64,000 bases of DNA from Pseudomonas anatoliensis (GTDB lineage Bacteria; Pseudomonadota; Gammaproteobacteria; Pseudomonadales; Pseudomonadaceae), in the NCBI RefSeq assembly GCF_017976235.1, contig NZ_JACVHC010000008.1, positions 186,001-250,000 on the forward strand, given 5' to 3'. Below the pieces are notes generated by a model. That model was not told the DNA's origin, ran no database searches, and worked only from the letters and a program-made list of their open reading frames with translations. Shown piece after piece: positions 17,237 through 25,526 of this stretch. A program made the translations under genes and the position numbers. Every line of letters starts with the position of its first letter. The stretch's first letter is position 1.

Positions 17237-17404
17237 ATGACTGGCAAACATTCCCTGCACGACATTAAAGAAGCCGAAAAAAAGCCGCTGTGGCAGCGGC
17301 TCGGCTGGTTGGCCATGATCTGGATTGGTAGCGTCGGCGCACTGTTTATCGTTGCGAGCCTGATGCGCATGTTCATGAACGCTGCAGGTCTGACCACTCA
17401 TTGA
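17237..17404 (+). CDS. Small DUF2474-type membrane subunit of the CIO oxidase
   Basis: A 55-residue protein: a polar, charged N-terminus (about 1-22) then one membrane segment (LGWLAMIWIGSVGALFIVA). This small gene regularly follows cioB in pseudomonads as a DUF2474 protein, comparable to CydX of cytochrome bd, and probably stabilises the complex (inference from family and position). The ATG at 17237 has GAGGAT upstream. An ATG five bases earlier is followed at once by a stop. It lies 84 bases after cioB and directly before a strong terminator. Confidence 0.8.
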   Translation: MTGKHSLHDIKEAEKKPLWQRLGWLAMIWIGSVGALFIVASLMRMFMNAAGLTTH

Positions 17405-17436
17405 AACGTCTGGTCGCCTTCGAGGCGTGGATTTGA

Positions 17437-17462
17437 AACCCTCCGAACGGAGGGTTTTTTTT
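17437..17462 (+). terminator. Rho-independent terminator of the cio operon
   Basis: Stem AACCCTCCG/CGGAGGGTT with a two-base loop followed by T8, 33 bases after the small subunit gene. Confidence 0.9.
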
Positions 17463-17472
17463 GCCTGCCGTT

Positions 17473-18597
17473 TTACTTGCGGGCTTTGAGAATCACGAAT
17501 TTCGGTGTGTTTGCCACTTGCTCGACGCCGCGGAACAGCCGCGCCAGTTTGCTGTGATAGCCCAGATGGCGGTTGCCGACGATGTACAACGCACCGCCTA
17601 CCACCAACGCTTCGCGCGCTTGCTGAAACATGCGCCAGGCCAGGAAATCACCGACCACTTGCTGCTGATGGAACGGTGGATTGCACAGCACCACGTCAAG
17701 CGATTGCGCTTCCTGACCGGCCAGACCGTCGCCGGCACGCACGATCACGTCGCGATCACCGAGCGCTGCGCGCCAGTTCTCGGCAGCCGACTGCACCGCC
17801 ATGAACGATTCGTCGACCAGCGTGTAGTGCGCGTCGGGGTTTTGCAGGGCGCTGGCAATTGCCAGCACACCGTTGCCGCAGCCAAGGTCGGCGACCCGTG
17901 CAGTGCCAAGGTTCTTCGGCAGATGCGGGAGAAAGGCACGGGTGCCGATGTCCAGGCCTTCCCGGCAGAATACGTTGGCGTGGTTGAGCAGTTCGATGGC
18001 CGGAGTGTCGAGACGATAACGCGAAGGGTAGGGCGACACCGCCGCTTCTTTCGCTTCAGGGGTGGCAACCAACAGTCGTGCCTTTTTCACTGCCAGTGAA
18101 GCCTGCACCGGGCCGATGTAGCGTTCCAGCAAATCGCCAGCAGCGCGCGGCAGGTGTTTAACCATGGCGGCGGCGACCACTTCTGCGCCGGGCGCCAGTT
18201 GCCCTTGCAGGCGAATCAGTTGTTCTTCCAGCAGGGCCAGGGTTTTCGGTACGCGGATCAGCACTCGGTCGAACGGACCGACCAAAGGCTCGCTCGCCGG
18301 GATGCCCTGGATCGCATCAAAGGCCTGGCCGTTGCGCAGCAGATTTTTCTCCAGGCCCTGAAAGCCCAGAAATGAGTCGCCGCTGCTGCTGACTTCAACC
18401 TTGCCCAACAGACTGGCGGCCAACGCGCCGAAACTGTCGTTGAGGACCAGTACCCGTGTGCTGGCCGCCGGTTGCTGCGCCGCCAGATGATTGAGCAGGT
18501 ATTCATCGGCTGCGTCGAAAGCTTGCAGCGGTTCATTTTGCTGTTCGGGCTGGCGGATCAGGTCAAGTTGGGCGAAGGGCGTGTCAAGCAAGGGCAT
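17473..18597 (-). CDS. rlmG: 23S rRNA (guanine-1835-N2)-methyltransferase
   Basis: A 374-residue RsmC/RlmG-type enzyme with two methyltransferase-like halves. The active C-terminal half has the SAM motif VADLGCGNGVLAIASAL and the catalytic NPPFHQQQ. The N-terminal EPLQAFDAADEYLL block aligns with E. coli RlmG. I prefer the ATG at 18597 (MPLLD) because E. coli RlmG begins at that point; a TTG at 18621 would add eight residues. It is convergent with the cio operon. Confidence 0.92.
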   Translation of the reverse strand: MPLLDTPFAQLDLIRQPEQQNEPLQAFDAADEYLLNHLAAQQPAASTRVLVLNDSFGALAASLLGKVEVSSSGDSFLGFQGLEKNLLRNGQAFDAIQGIPASEPLVGPFDRVLIRVPKTLALLEEQLIRLQGQLAPGAEVVAAAMVKHLPRAAGDLLERYIGPVQASLAVKKARLLVATPEAKEAAVSPYPSRYRLDTPAIELLNHANVFCREGLDIGTRAFLPHLPKNLGTARVADLGCGNGVLAIASALQNPDAHYTLVDESFMAVQSAAENWRAALGDRDVIVRAGDGLAGQEAQSLDVVLCNPPFHQQQVVGDFLAWRMFQQAREALVVGGALYIVGNRHLGYHSKLARLFRGVEQVANTPKFVILKARK

Positions 18598-18771
18598 GGG
18601 GCGGGGACTCAGGGTGATCAAGGTGTGTTCCGCGGCCGGGTCTGTTGCGGCGGAACCCGACCCAGTGGACTGCGACTCTGAAAGACAGCGTCATCACTCG
18701 GGAAGGGCACAAATGGTACGTTTTTTTCCAGTGGAATACCCGTAAGTTTTGAAGGACGCCAAGCGGCAGGT

Positions 18772-19485
18772 TCAGATAATGCCAGCTCTGGCAGCGGCGA
18801 TAACCGCAGAAATCTTGTTGCAGACGTTGAGTTTCTCAATCACGTTTTGTACGTGATAGTTGACGGTACGCTCGCTCAGGCTGAGAATTTTTGAAATCTC
18901 ATACGCTGTCTTTCCGCCGGCGGACAATTGCAGAACCTCTAGTTCTCGTGGCGAAAGGTGCGGCTGGTCGGGCTTGGTCGACTGCTTTGGCAATGTACGA
19001 GCAAACAATTCGCTCAAATGACTGGCTGCGTAAAAGATGTAGCCGAAATGTTCATACAGTTCGAGTGGGCTGATCGGGCAGTGCTTGCGCGCCAGGCTGA
19101 GGATACTGCACAAGCCGCTTTCCTTGTGATGGAAGGATTGCGACCAGCCATGTTGCAGGCCTTGTTGCTGCAAGGCTTGCCACACATGCGGAGCCTTCGC
19201 ATACAGCGTTTCATTCCAGACAATCGGCATCATTGAGTGATTGCAGTGTGCTACTACTGGATCTATTGAACTGAATTTTTTTTGTTCATACTGCGTGTTC
19301 CATTCTTCGGGGTAGTTATTGATTTGCAAGGTGTTTGGCGATGTAACTTGTTTCGGCAACGCAACAGTTACGGCACAAAAGTTGAAACCAAGATTTTCGG
19401 CAAATCTGAGCAATATCGGATACGCAGTATCGATGCCCTTGGCGAAAGTCAGCTGCTTCAACTGCGACTCCTTCCACGTTTCCAT
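18772..19485 (-). CDS. ppoR: LuxR solo, PpoR type
   Basis: A 237-residue quorum-sensing-type regulator without a luxI gene in the window. The N-terminal autoinducer-binding domain keeps the usual invariant residues W62, Y66, D75, P76 and W90, so acyl-homoserine-lactone binding is plausible. The C-terminal LuxR helix-turn-helix contains LSPRELEVLQL and ERTVNYHVQNV. The neighbourhood rlmG-luxR-fpr-mscL is that of PpoR, a LuxR solo of P. putida reported to respond to 3-oxo-hexanoyl homoserine lactone. The gene is more AT-rich than its neighbours. The ATG at 19485 has GGAG upstream. Confidence 0.87.
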   Translation of the reverse strand: METWKESQLKQLTFAKGIDTAYPILLRFAENLGFNFCAVTVALPKQVTSPNTLQINNYPEEWNTQYEQKKFSSIDPVVAHCNHSMMPIVWNETLYAKAPHVWQALQQQGLQHGWSQSFHHKESGLCSILSLARKHCPISPLELYEHFGYIFYAASHLSELFARTLPKQSTKPDQPHLSPRELEVLQLSAGGKTAYEISKILSLSERTVNYHVQNVIEKLNVCNKISAVIAAARAGII

Positions 19486-19804
19486 TAAAAAATGCTCCGT
19501 GCAATTTCTGGGGTGCCTCTTGGATCCAATCCGATCCGCACGAAAACGAGTGTAGGACGTTTCCCACTTGGCGTTCTGATTATTTTGCTCTTGGATCAAG
19601 TGATTATTTGAATGACTGGTTATTAAGTACAGAGTGTTTTATATGTGACTTATCATTGTTACAGAATTTTACTTGTGAACAAGAAATGGAAAAGTGCACT
19701 CACCTTATCCAAAGGACAGACATCCTGATATTACTACAAATCAGTGGTTTTTAAGCGCACGACTTTGCGCGAGACTGTTGGTCAACCGTTGAATGGAGTG
19801 CCCA
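19486..19804. promoter_or_regulatory. Divergent ppoR/fpr control region
   Basis: About 320 bp, distinctly AT-rich around 19600-19740, containing both promoters. I found no clear lux-box-like dyad or other known operator. Confidence 0.5.
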
Positions 19805-20581
19805 ATGACTGCCAGCACAGAAAAATTCACCCATCAGACCTTGCTCGACGTGCAGCCGTTGACGCCCAGCCTGTTCACCTTGCGTACCACCCGGGATCCC
19901 GGGTTTCGCTTCCGAGCCGGTCAGTTCGCCCGACTCGGCGTGATCAAGGCCGATGGCAGCACGGTGTGGCGCGCCTACTCCATGGTGTCCTCACCGTTTG
20001 ACGAGTTTCTTGAGTTTTTTTCTATCGTAGTACCCGGAGGCGAGTTCACCAGTGAACTGAGTCGACTGGAGGTCGGCGATACCTTGATGGTTGAACGTCA
20101 GGCCTATGGCTATCTGACCCTTGATCGTTTCGTCGACGGGCGGGATTTGTGGTTGTTGTCCACGGGTACGGGAGTCGCGCCTTTCCTTTCTATCCTGCAG
20201 GATTTCGAAGTCTGGGAAAAATTCGAACGGATCATCCTCGTATACAGCGTCAGGGAAGCGCGCGAATTGGCTTATCAGTCGTTGATCGCTGAACTGGCAC
20301 AGCGTGATTATCTGGCGGAGCACATCCACAAGCTGCAGTACATTGCGACTGTCACTCGCCAGACGCACCCCGGCGCGCTGAACGGGCGGATCACGACACT
20401 GATTGAGAACGGTGAGCTTGAGCGAGCCGCCGGTGTGGAAATGTCTGCTGAACACTCGCGCGTCATGCTGTGTGGCAATCCGCAGATGATCGACGACACG
20501 CGCGCCTTGCTCAAACAGCGGCACATGAGCCTGAGCCTTACTCGGAGGCCTGGCCAGGTGGCGGTTGAAAACTACTGGTGA
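19805..20581 (+). CDS. fpr: Ferredoxin/flavodoxin-NADP reductase
   Basis: A 258-residue FAD enzyme of the bacterial Fpr class. The FAD-binding RAYSMVSSP and the NADP-binding LLSTGTGVAPFLSIL are clear, and the length equals that of Pseudomonas Fpr. It exchanges electrons between NADPH and ferredoxin or flavodoxin, supporting Fe-S and oxidative stress metabolism. It ends VAVENYW, unlike the AFVEK-type tail of Fpr-A, so this is the second Fpr isoform (inference). GGAG lies five bases before the ATG at 19805; an in-frame ATG four codons earlier is not used. Confidence 0.9.
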   Translation: MTASTEKFTHQTLLDVQPLTPSLFTLRTTRDPGFRFRAGQFARLGVIKADGSTVWRAYSMVSSPFDEFLEFFSIVVPGGEFTSELSRLEVGDTLMVERQAYGYLTLDRFVDGRDLWLLSTGTGVAPFLSILQDFEVWEKFERIILVYSVREARELAYQSLIAELAQRDYLAEHIHKLQYIATVTRQTHPGALNGRITTLIENGELERAAGVEMSAEHSRVMLCGNPQMIDDTRALLKQRHMSLSLTRRPGQVAVENYW

Positions 20582-20583
20582 AC

Positions 20584-20614
20584 AAACGGCGCCTCGCAGG
20601 CGCCGTTTTTTTTT
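20584..20614 (+). terminator. Rho-independent terminator of fpr
   Basis: Stem AAACGGCGCC/GGCGCCGTTT with loop TCGCA and a T-run, directly after the fpr stop. It may also serve the convergent mscL gene. Confidence 0.9.
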
Positions 20615-20626
20615 GGTGTGGCTGAT

Positions 20627-21040
20627 TCAGGGCTGATTGTTCTGAGCCTTGAGCAAATCTCGGATCTCGCCCAGCAATTCCTCTTCTTTGGTCGGAACCG
20701 GCGGCAGGGTAGGCGCCACGGCTTCTTCGCGCTTCAGACGGTTGATGGCTTTGACACCCATGAAAATCGCGAAAGCGACGATCACGAAGTCCAAAACGGT
20801 CTGGAGGAACTTGCCGTACGCGAGCATCACCGCAGGTGCATCGCCCTGAGCGGCTTTTAGCGTAATGGCCAGATCACTGAAGTCCACTCCACCGATCAAC
20901 AGGCCGATTGGCGGCATGATCACGTCACCGACAAAGGATGAAACGATTTTGCCGAAGGCGGCACCGATGATGATACCGACGGCCATGTCGACCACATTGC
21001 CTTTGACCGCGAAGGCCTTGAACTCGTTAAGCACGCCCAT
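20627..21040 (-). CDS. mscL: Large-conductance mechanosensitive channel
   Basis: A 137-residue MscL. FKAFAVKGNVVDMAVGIIIGAAFGKIVSSFVGDVIMPP is the pore-lining first membrane segment, the second is around residues 80-100, and the C-terminal EEELLGEIRDLLKAQ helix is present. The pentameric inner-membrane channel opens on hypo-osmotic shock. It is convergent with fpr. Confidence 0.97.
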   Translation of the reverse strand: MGVLNEFKAFAVKGNVVDMAVGIIIGAAFGKIVSSFVGDVIMPPIGLLIGGVDFSDLAITLKAAQGDAPAVMLAYGKFLQTVLDFVIVAFAIFMGVKAINRLKREEAVAPTLPPVPTKEEELLGEIRDLLKAQNNQP

Positions 21041-21151
21041 AGGTTATTTCCTTGTTACAGATGAGTTTTGGTGTGCGCAGTGTAAATCAGCAAAACGCGT
21101 CCTGCGCGAAACACCTTCTTACAATGCACGTTTTTATCGACACATGATCAG

Positions 21152-21181
21152 GCGATTAGTTTGCAAAGTGCCACTAATCGC
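21152..21181. promoter_or_regulatory. Perfect inverted repeat upstream of katB
   Basis: GCGATTAGT (21152-21160) and ACTAATCGC (21173-21181) form a perfect 9-base dyad with a 12-base spacer, about 150 bases before katB. Its spacing does not fit the four-tetranucleotide OxyR pattern, so the binding protein is unknown. Confidence 0.45.
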
Positions 21182-21327
21182 GCGCGGATTACGCCATAAG
21201 CACATGACTTGGAAGGCATTTTTTTCAATCATTGCGTTACGTTCTTTCTATTTATGTTCAACGCCGCAGGCCTCTAGCCTTGGGTTGGCGCACCTGGATG
21301 CGCCCAAAAAAAACAGAGGATCCTGAT

Positions 21328-22869
21328 ATGAATTCCGCTATTGGACTGGGGGCTTTTCCCCATCGCCGCACGCTTGGGGTAATCACCGCCAGCCTGTTGA
21401 GCTTTTCCGTGCATGCCGCTCCCTTGACCCGCGACAACGGTGCGGCGGTGGGTGACAACCAGAACTCGCAGACGGCAGGGGCCAATGGCCCGGTGCTGTT
21501 GCAGGACGTGCAACTGATCCAGAAGCTGCAGCGCTTTGACCGCGAGCGCATTCCCGAGCGTGTGGTACATGCTCGCGGCACCGGTGCCCACGGCAATTTC
21601 ACGGTTACCAACGACCTTAGCGACTTGAGCAAGGCCAAGGTGTTCGCCGCCGGCCAGAGCACTCCGGTATTCGTGCGTTTCTCCGCCGTGGTTCACGGTA
21701 ACCACTCCCCTGAAACCCTGCGTGATCCGCGCGGTTTCGCCACCAAGTTCTACACGGCCGACGGTAACTGGGACCTGGTCGGCAACAACTTCCCGACCTT
21801 CTTCATTCGCGATGCAATCAAATTCCCGGACATGGTGCACGCGTTCAAGCCTGACCCACGTACCAACCTTGATGACGATTCGCGCCGGTTCGATTTCTTC
21901 TCCCATGTGCCCGAGGCTACGCGCACGCTGACCGAGTTGTATTCCAACTCGGGTACTCCGGCCAGTTATCGAGAGATGGATGGCAATGGTGTGCATGCTT
22001 ATAAGTTGGTAAATGCCAAAGGCGAGGTGCATTACGTCAAGTTTCACTGGAAGAGCTTGCAGGGCATCAACAATCTGACGCCCAAGCAAGTCGGCAAAGT
22101 CCAGGGTCAAGACTACAGTCACATGACTAACGATTTGGTTACTAATATAAACAAGGGCAACTTCCCGAAGTGGGACTTGTACATCCAGGTGCTAAAACCA
22201 CAAGATTTGTCCAAGTTTGATTTCGATCCATTGGATGCAACAAAGATCTGGCCGGGTATCCCGGAGCGAAAAGTTGGACAAATGGTTCTAAACCGTAATC
22301 CGGCAAATGTGTTCCAGGAAACCGAACAAGTTGCCATGGCGCCGGCTAACGTAGTTCCTGGTATCGAGCCTTCGGAAGACCGTTTATTGCAAGGTCGAGT
22401 GTTCTCTTATGCCGATACACAAATGTACCGCCTCGGTGCCAATGCCCTGCAATTGCCGATCAACGCACCGAAAGTTGCGGTGAACAATGGCAATCAGGAT
22501 GGTGCGATGAACTTCGGTGCCAGCGCTTCCGGCGTGAACTATCAACCGAGCCGTCTGCAACCGCGTGAAGAAACGCAAACCGCGCGCTACAGCCAGATGG
22601 CGCTGTCGGGCAGCACGCAGCAGGCGAAGATCCAGCGTGAGCAGAACTTCAAGCAGGCAGGCGATCTGTACCGCTCGTTCAGCAAGAAAGAGCGTCGCGA
22701 TCTGATCGACAGCTTTGGCGGCTCGCTGGCCACCACCGATGACGAGAGCAAGCACATCATCCTGTCCTTCCTTTATAAGGCTGATCCCGAGTACGGCACC
22801 GGTGTCACTGAGGTGGCCAAGGGTGATCTGAACCGGGTCAAGGCCCTGGCAGCCAAACTGGTCGACTGA
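21328..22869 (+). CDS. katB: Periplasmic catalase KatB
   Basis: A 513-residue monofunctional haem catalase with a Sec signal peptide (residues about 1-30, cleavage near SVHA/APLT). The distal histidine is H81 in RVVHARGTGAHG, VRFSAVVHG and FPTFFIRDAIKFPD follow, and the proximal tyrosine is in FSYADTQMYRLG. Length equals P. aeruginosa KatB, which is peroxide-inducible. GAGGA lies eight bases before the ATG. A segment of roughly 400 bases (about 22000-22420) has visibly lower GC and different codon choice from the rest. ankB follows. Confidence 0.95.
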   Translation: MNSAIGLGAFPHRRTLGVITASLLSFSVHAAPLTRDNGAAVGDNQNSQTAGANGPVLLQDVQLIQKLQRFDRERIPERVVHARGTGAHGNFTVTNDLSDLSKAKVFAAGQSTPVFVRFSAVVHGNHSPETLRDPRGFATKFYTADGNWDLVGNNFPTFFIRDAIKFPDMVHAFKPDPRTNLDDDSRRFDFFSHVPEATRTLTELYSNSGTPASYREMDGNGVHAYKLVNAKGEVHYVKFHWKSLQGINNLTPKQVGKVQGQDYSHMTNDLVTNINKGNFPKWDLYIQVLKPQDLSKFDFDPLDATKIWPGIPERKVGQMVLNRNPANVFQETEQVAMAPANVVPGIEPSEDRLLQGRVFSYADTQMYRLGANALQLPINAPKVAVNNGNQDGAMNFGASASGVNYQPSRLQPREETQTARYSQMALSGSTQQAKIQREQNFKQAGDLYRSFSKKERRDLIDSFGGSLATTDDESKHIILSFLYKADPEYGTGVTEVAKGDLNRVKALAAKLVD

Positions 22870-22886
22870 TTCCACGCAACGTAACG

Positions 22887-22910
22887 CGGGGCCTGAGTCA
22901 GGCCCCGTTT
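22887..22910 (+). terminator. Hairpin between katB and ankB (weak terminator or attenuator)
   Basis: Perfect 10-base stem CGGGGCCTGA/TCAGGCCCCG with a one-base centre followed by only TTT. Its short T-run suggests partial termination, lowering ankB relative to katB. Confidence 0.65.
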
Positions 22911-22928
22911 CGCTGAGGGAGATTGCTG

Positions 22929-23474
22929 ATGCGTGTTTATCTTTTGCTGTTGTTCGGGGTCATGTCCTGTGGTGCGCTGGCAGCACCGGCCGTGCAAAGC
23001 CCTGACGCGATCAAGGCACAGCTACAGGATTACTATTTCGACGCCGCCCGGCGCGGTGATGTGCCGATGCTCGATACCTTTATCGAGTCCGGTTATTCAC
23101 TCGATACGCGCGACGACAAGGGCTACACCGCGCTGATTCTGGCGGCTTATCACGGTCAGGCACCCGCAGTGGAGCGCTTGCTCGCCGCCGGTGCGGATGC
23201 CTGTGCTCAGGACCAGCGCGGTAATACGGCGCTGATGGGCGCGATTTTCAAGGGTGAGTTACAGATTGCCCGCCGACTGATGGCCACCGATTGCAGCCCC
23301 GATCAACGCAACGGTGCCGGTCAGACGGCGGCGATGTACGCGGGTTTGTTCAAGCGCCTTGAATTGCTCGACGCGCTGCAAGCCAAAGGCGCCGACCTGA
23401 ATGCTGAGGATCCGCTGGGTAACAGTGCCGCGCGTCTGGCCAGCGGCGAGATCCGTACCGCAGCGCCGCGCTGA
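22929..23474 (+). CDS. ankB: Periplasmic ankyrin-repeat protein AnkB
   Basis: A 181-residue protein with a signal peptide (residues about 1-20, GALA/APAV) and about four ankyrin repeats (DKGYTALILAAYHGQAPAVERLLAAGAD, then QRGNTALMGAIFKGELQIARRLM). In P. aeruginosa AnkB is encoded directly behind katB and is needed for full KatB activity, possibly as a protective scaffold. The same arrangement here supports that role. The ATG at 22929 has GGGAG upstream. Confidence 0.92.
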   Translation: MRVYLLLLFGVMSCGALAAPAVQSPDAIKAQLQDYYFDAARRGDVPMLDTFIESGYSLDTRDDKGYTALILAAYHGQAPAVERLLAAGADACAQDQRGNTALMGAIFKGELQIARRLMATDCSPDQRNGAGQTAAMYAGLFKRLELLDALQAKGADLNAEDPLGNSAARLASGEIRTAAPR

Positions 23475-23519
23475 TCGGCGGCGCGTGCGTTATCATCGCG
23501 GTTTTTGTCGGGGGTTCTG

Positions 23520-24887
23520 ATGGCCAAGGCCAAGCGCATGTACGGCTGCACCGAGTGCGGCGCAACTTTTCCCAAGTGGGCCGGCCAGTGTGGCGAGTGC
23601 GGTGCCTGGAATACGCTGACCGAAACCATGATCGAGAGCGGCGGCGCGACAGCCCCCTCCGGACGCACCGGTTGGACCGGGCAGCAGGCGCAGATCAAAA
23701 CCCTGGCCGAAGTCAGCGTCGAAGAGATTCCACGGTTTTCCACAGCCTCCAGTGAGCTCGATCGTGTGCTGGGCGGCGGCCTGGTCGATGGCTCGGTGGT
23801 GTTGATCGGCGGCGACCCGGGTATCGGCAAGTCGACGATTCTGTTGCAGACCCTGTGCAACCTCGCCAAGAGCATGCCGGCGCTGTACGTCACCGGCGAG
23901 GAATCCCAACAGCAAGTGGCCATGCGCGCCCGCCGCCTCGGTTTGCCTCAGGATCAGCTACGGGTGATGACCGAAACCTGCATCGAGACCATCATCGCCA
24001 CGGCACGTCAGGAAAAGCCCAAGGTGATGGTGATCGACTCCATTCAGACGATCTTCACCGAACAACTGCAATCGGCGCCCGGTGGCGTATCTCAGGTACG
24101 CGAGAGTGCGGCGTTGCTGGTGCGCTATGCCAAGCAGAGCGGCACGGCGATTTTCCTCGTCGGCCACGTGACCAAGGAAGGCGCGCTTGCCGGCCCGCGC
24201 GTGCTTGAGCACATGGTCGACACCGTGCTGTATTTCGAAGGCGAATCCGATGGCCGTTTGCGTTTGCTGCGGGCGGTGAAAAACCGCTTCGGCGCCGTCA
24301 ACGAGTTGGGCGTGTTCGGCATGACCGACAAGGGTTTGAAAGAAGTCTCCAACCCTTCGGCGATTTTTCTCACCCGTGCCCAGGAAGAAGTCCCGGGCAG
24401 CGTGGTGATGGCGACGTGGGAAGGCACCCGGCCGATGCTGGTGGAAGTGCAGGCGCTGGTCGATGACAGTCATCTGGCCAACCCGCGCCGTGTGACGCTG
24501 GGTCTGGATCAGAACCGATTGGCGATGTTACTGGCGGTTTTGCATCGCCATGGCGGCATACCGACTCACGATCAGGATGTGTTCCTGAACGTGGTGGGTG
24601 GGGTGAAGGTGCTGGAAACCGCATCTGACCTGGCGCTGATGGCGGCCGTGATGTCGAGCCTGCGCAATCGGCCGTTGCCCCATGACCTGCTGGTGTTTGG
24701 CGAAGTCGGGTTGTCCGGCGAAGTGCGTCCGGTGCCCAGCGGTCAGGAGCGCTTGAAGGAAGCGGCCAAGCATGGCTTCAAACGCGCCATTGTGCCGAAG
24801 GGCAATGCGCCAAAAGAGTCGCCGCCGGGCTTGCAGATCATCGCCGTGACCCGCCTGGAACAGGCCCTCGACGCCCTCTTCGAATAA
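23520..24887 (+). CDS. radA: DNA repair protein RadA
   Basis: A 455-residue RecA-like protein with an N-terminal C4 zinc finger (C10, C13, C24, C27), Walker A GGDPGIGKST (97-106), the RadA-specific KNRFG motif (254-258) and a C-terminal Lon-like, proteolytically inactive domain. It processes recombination intermediates and promotes branch migration. GGGGG lies just before the ATG at 23520. It sits alone between ankB and a REPIN. Confidence 0.97.
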   Translation: MAKAKRMYGCTECGATFPKWAGQCGECGAWNTLTETMIESGGATAPSGRTGWTGQQAQIKTLAEVSVEEIPRFSTASSELDRVLGGGLVDGSVVLIGGDPGIGKSTILLQTLCNLAKSMPALYVTGEESQQQVAMRARRLGLPQDQLRVMTETCIETIIATARQEKPKVMVIDSIQTIFTEQLQSAPGGVSQVRESAALLVRYAKQSGTAIFLVGHVTKEGALAGPRVLEHMVDTVLYFEGESDGRLRLLRAVKNRFGAVNELGVFGMTDKGLKEVSNPSAIFLTRAQEEVPGSVVMATWEGTRPMLVEVQALVDDSHLANPRRVTLGLDQNRLAMLLAVLHRHGGIPTHDQDVFLNVVGGVKVLETASDLALMAAVMSSLRNRPLPHDLLVFGEVGLSGEVRPVPSGQERLKEAAKHGFKRAIVPKGNAPKESPPGLQIIAVTRLEQALDALFE

Positions 24888-24894
24888 CCAAAAT

Positions 24895-24988
24895 CCCCTG
24901 TAGGAGCTGCCGAAGGCTGCGATCTTTTGATCCTGCTTTTAAAAGATCAGGATCAAAAGATCGCAGCCTTCGGCAGCTCCTACAGGGG
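24895..24988. repeat. REPIN-like inverted repeat, family A
   Basis: Arms CCCCTGTAGGAGCTGCCG and CGGCAGCTCCTACAGGGG with nested GATCAAAAGATC copies. It fills the gap between the convergent radA and PilZ genes. Confidence 0.9.
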
Positions 24989-24998
24989 GCCGGTTTGA

Positions 24999-25367
24999 TC
25001 AGATTTCGATCAGCGCACCCAATTCCCGCTCCAGCTCCTGCGGATCACCGAGGTTGAACTCGATCAAGCGCCGCAGCCGTTCGATCGACTCAAGGCTGAT
25101 GTGCTTGCAGACAAAGCCCAACTGGCCGTGGTCATCGTGGGTCAGTTGCACATCCATCTTGATGCCGACCTCATCATTGAGATGAATATCGACCAGAAAG
25201 TGCCACTGCGGATTGCCCAGCCACGGCTCGGGTTTTTCGATCAACAGTCCCTTGAGCGACAGATCGATCAACTTGACCGGCCAGATGTACTCGCCCTGAC
25301 TCAATTCAGTTCTGGCATCGAACGCGATACGTTTGAATCGGCGACGCTCTGCTGGGTGCTCGCTCAT
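24999..25367 (-). CDS. PilZ-domain c-di-GMP-binding protein
   Basis: A 122-residue stand-alone PilZ protein. The c-di-GMP motifs are present: RRRFKR at residues 8-13 (RxxxR) and DLSLKG at 35-40 ((D/N)xSxxG). It is likely a cytoplasmic c-di-GMP receptor with an unknown output. It is convergent with radA and divergent from cstA. The window also encodes the c-di-GMP enzyme MorA, but no direct link is shown. Confidence 0.9.
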   Translation of the reverse strand: MSEHPAERRRFKRIAFDARTELSQGEYIWPVKLIDLSLKGLLIEKPEPWLGNPQWHFLVDIHLNDEVGIKMDVQLTHDDHGQLGFVCKHISLESIERLRRLIEFNLGDPQELERELGALIEI

Positions 25368-25526
25368 GGCGCAATCCTCTCGAAGGTTTGCTGACTATAG
25401 ACCCGACCAACCGGGTGCAGCCAACGATCAGGGCGTCTAGACCTATGTCGGGGTATGGCCTTTGTCGCCGTAAGCGCTAAACTCGGGGTGGCTGTCTTTC
25501 TTGTCCACCCTGGCTGGAATAATAAA

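Noticed and set aside
21152..21181. OxyR site upstream of katB
   Set aside because: The dyad has a 12-base spacer and lacks the four ATAG/CTAT elements at 7-base spacing; kept only as an unassigned dyad.
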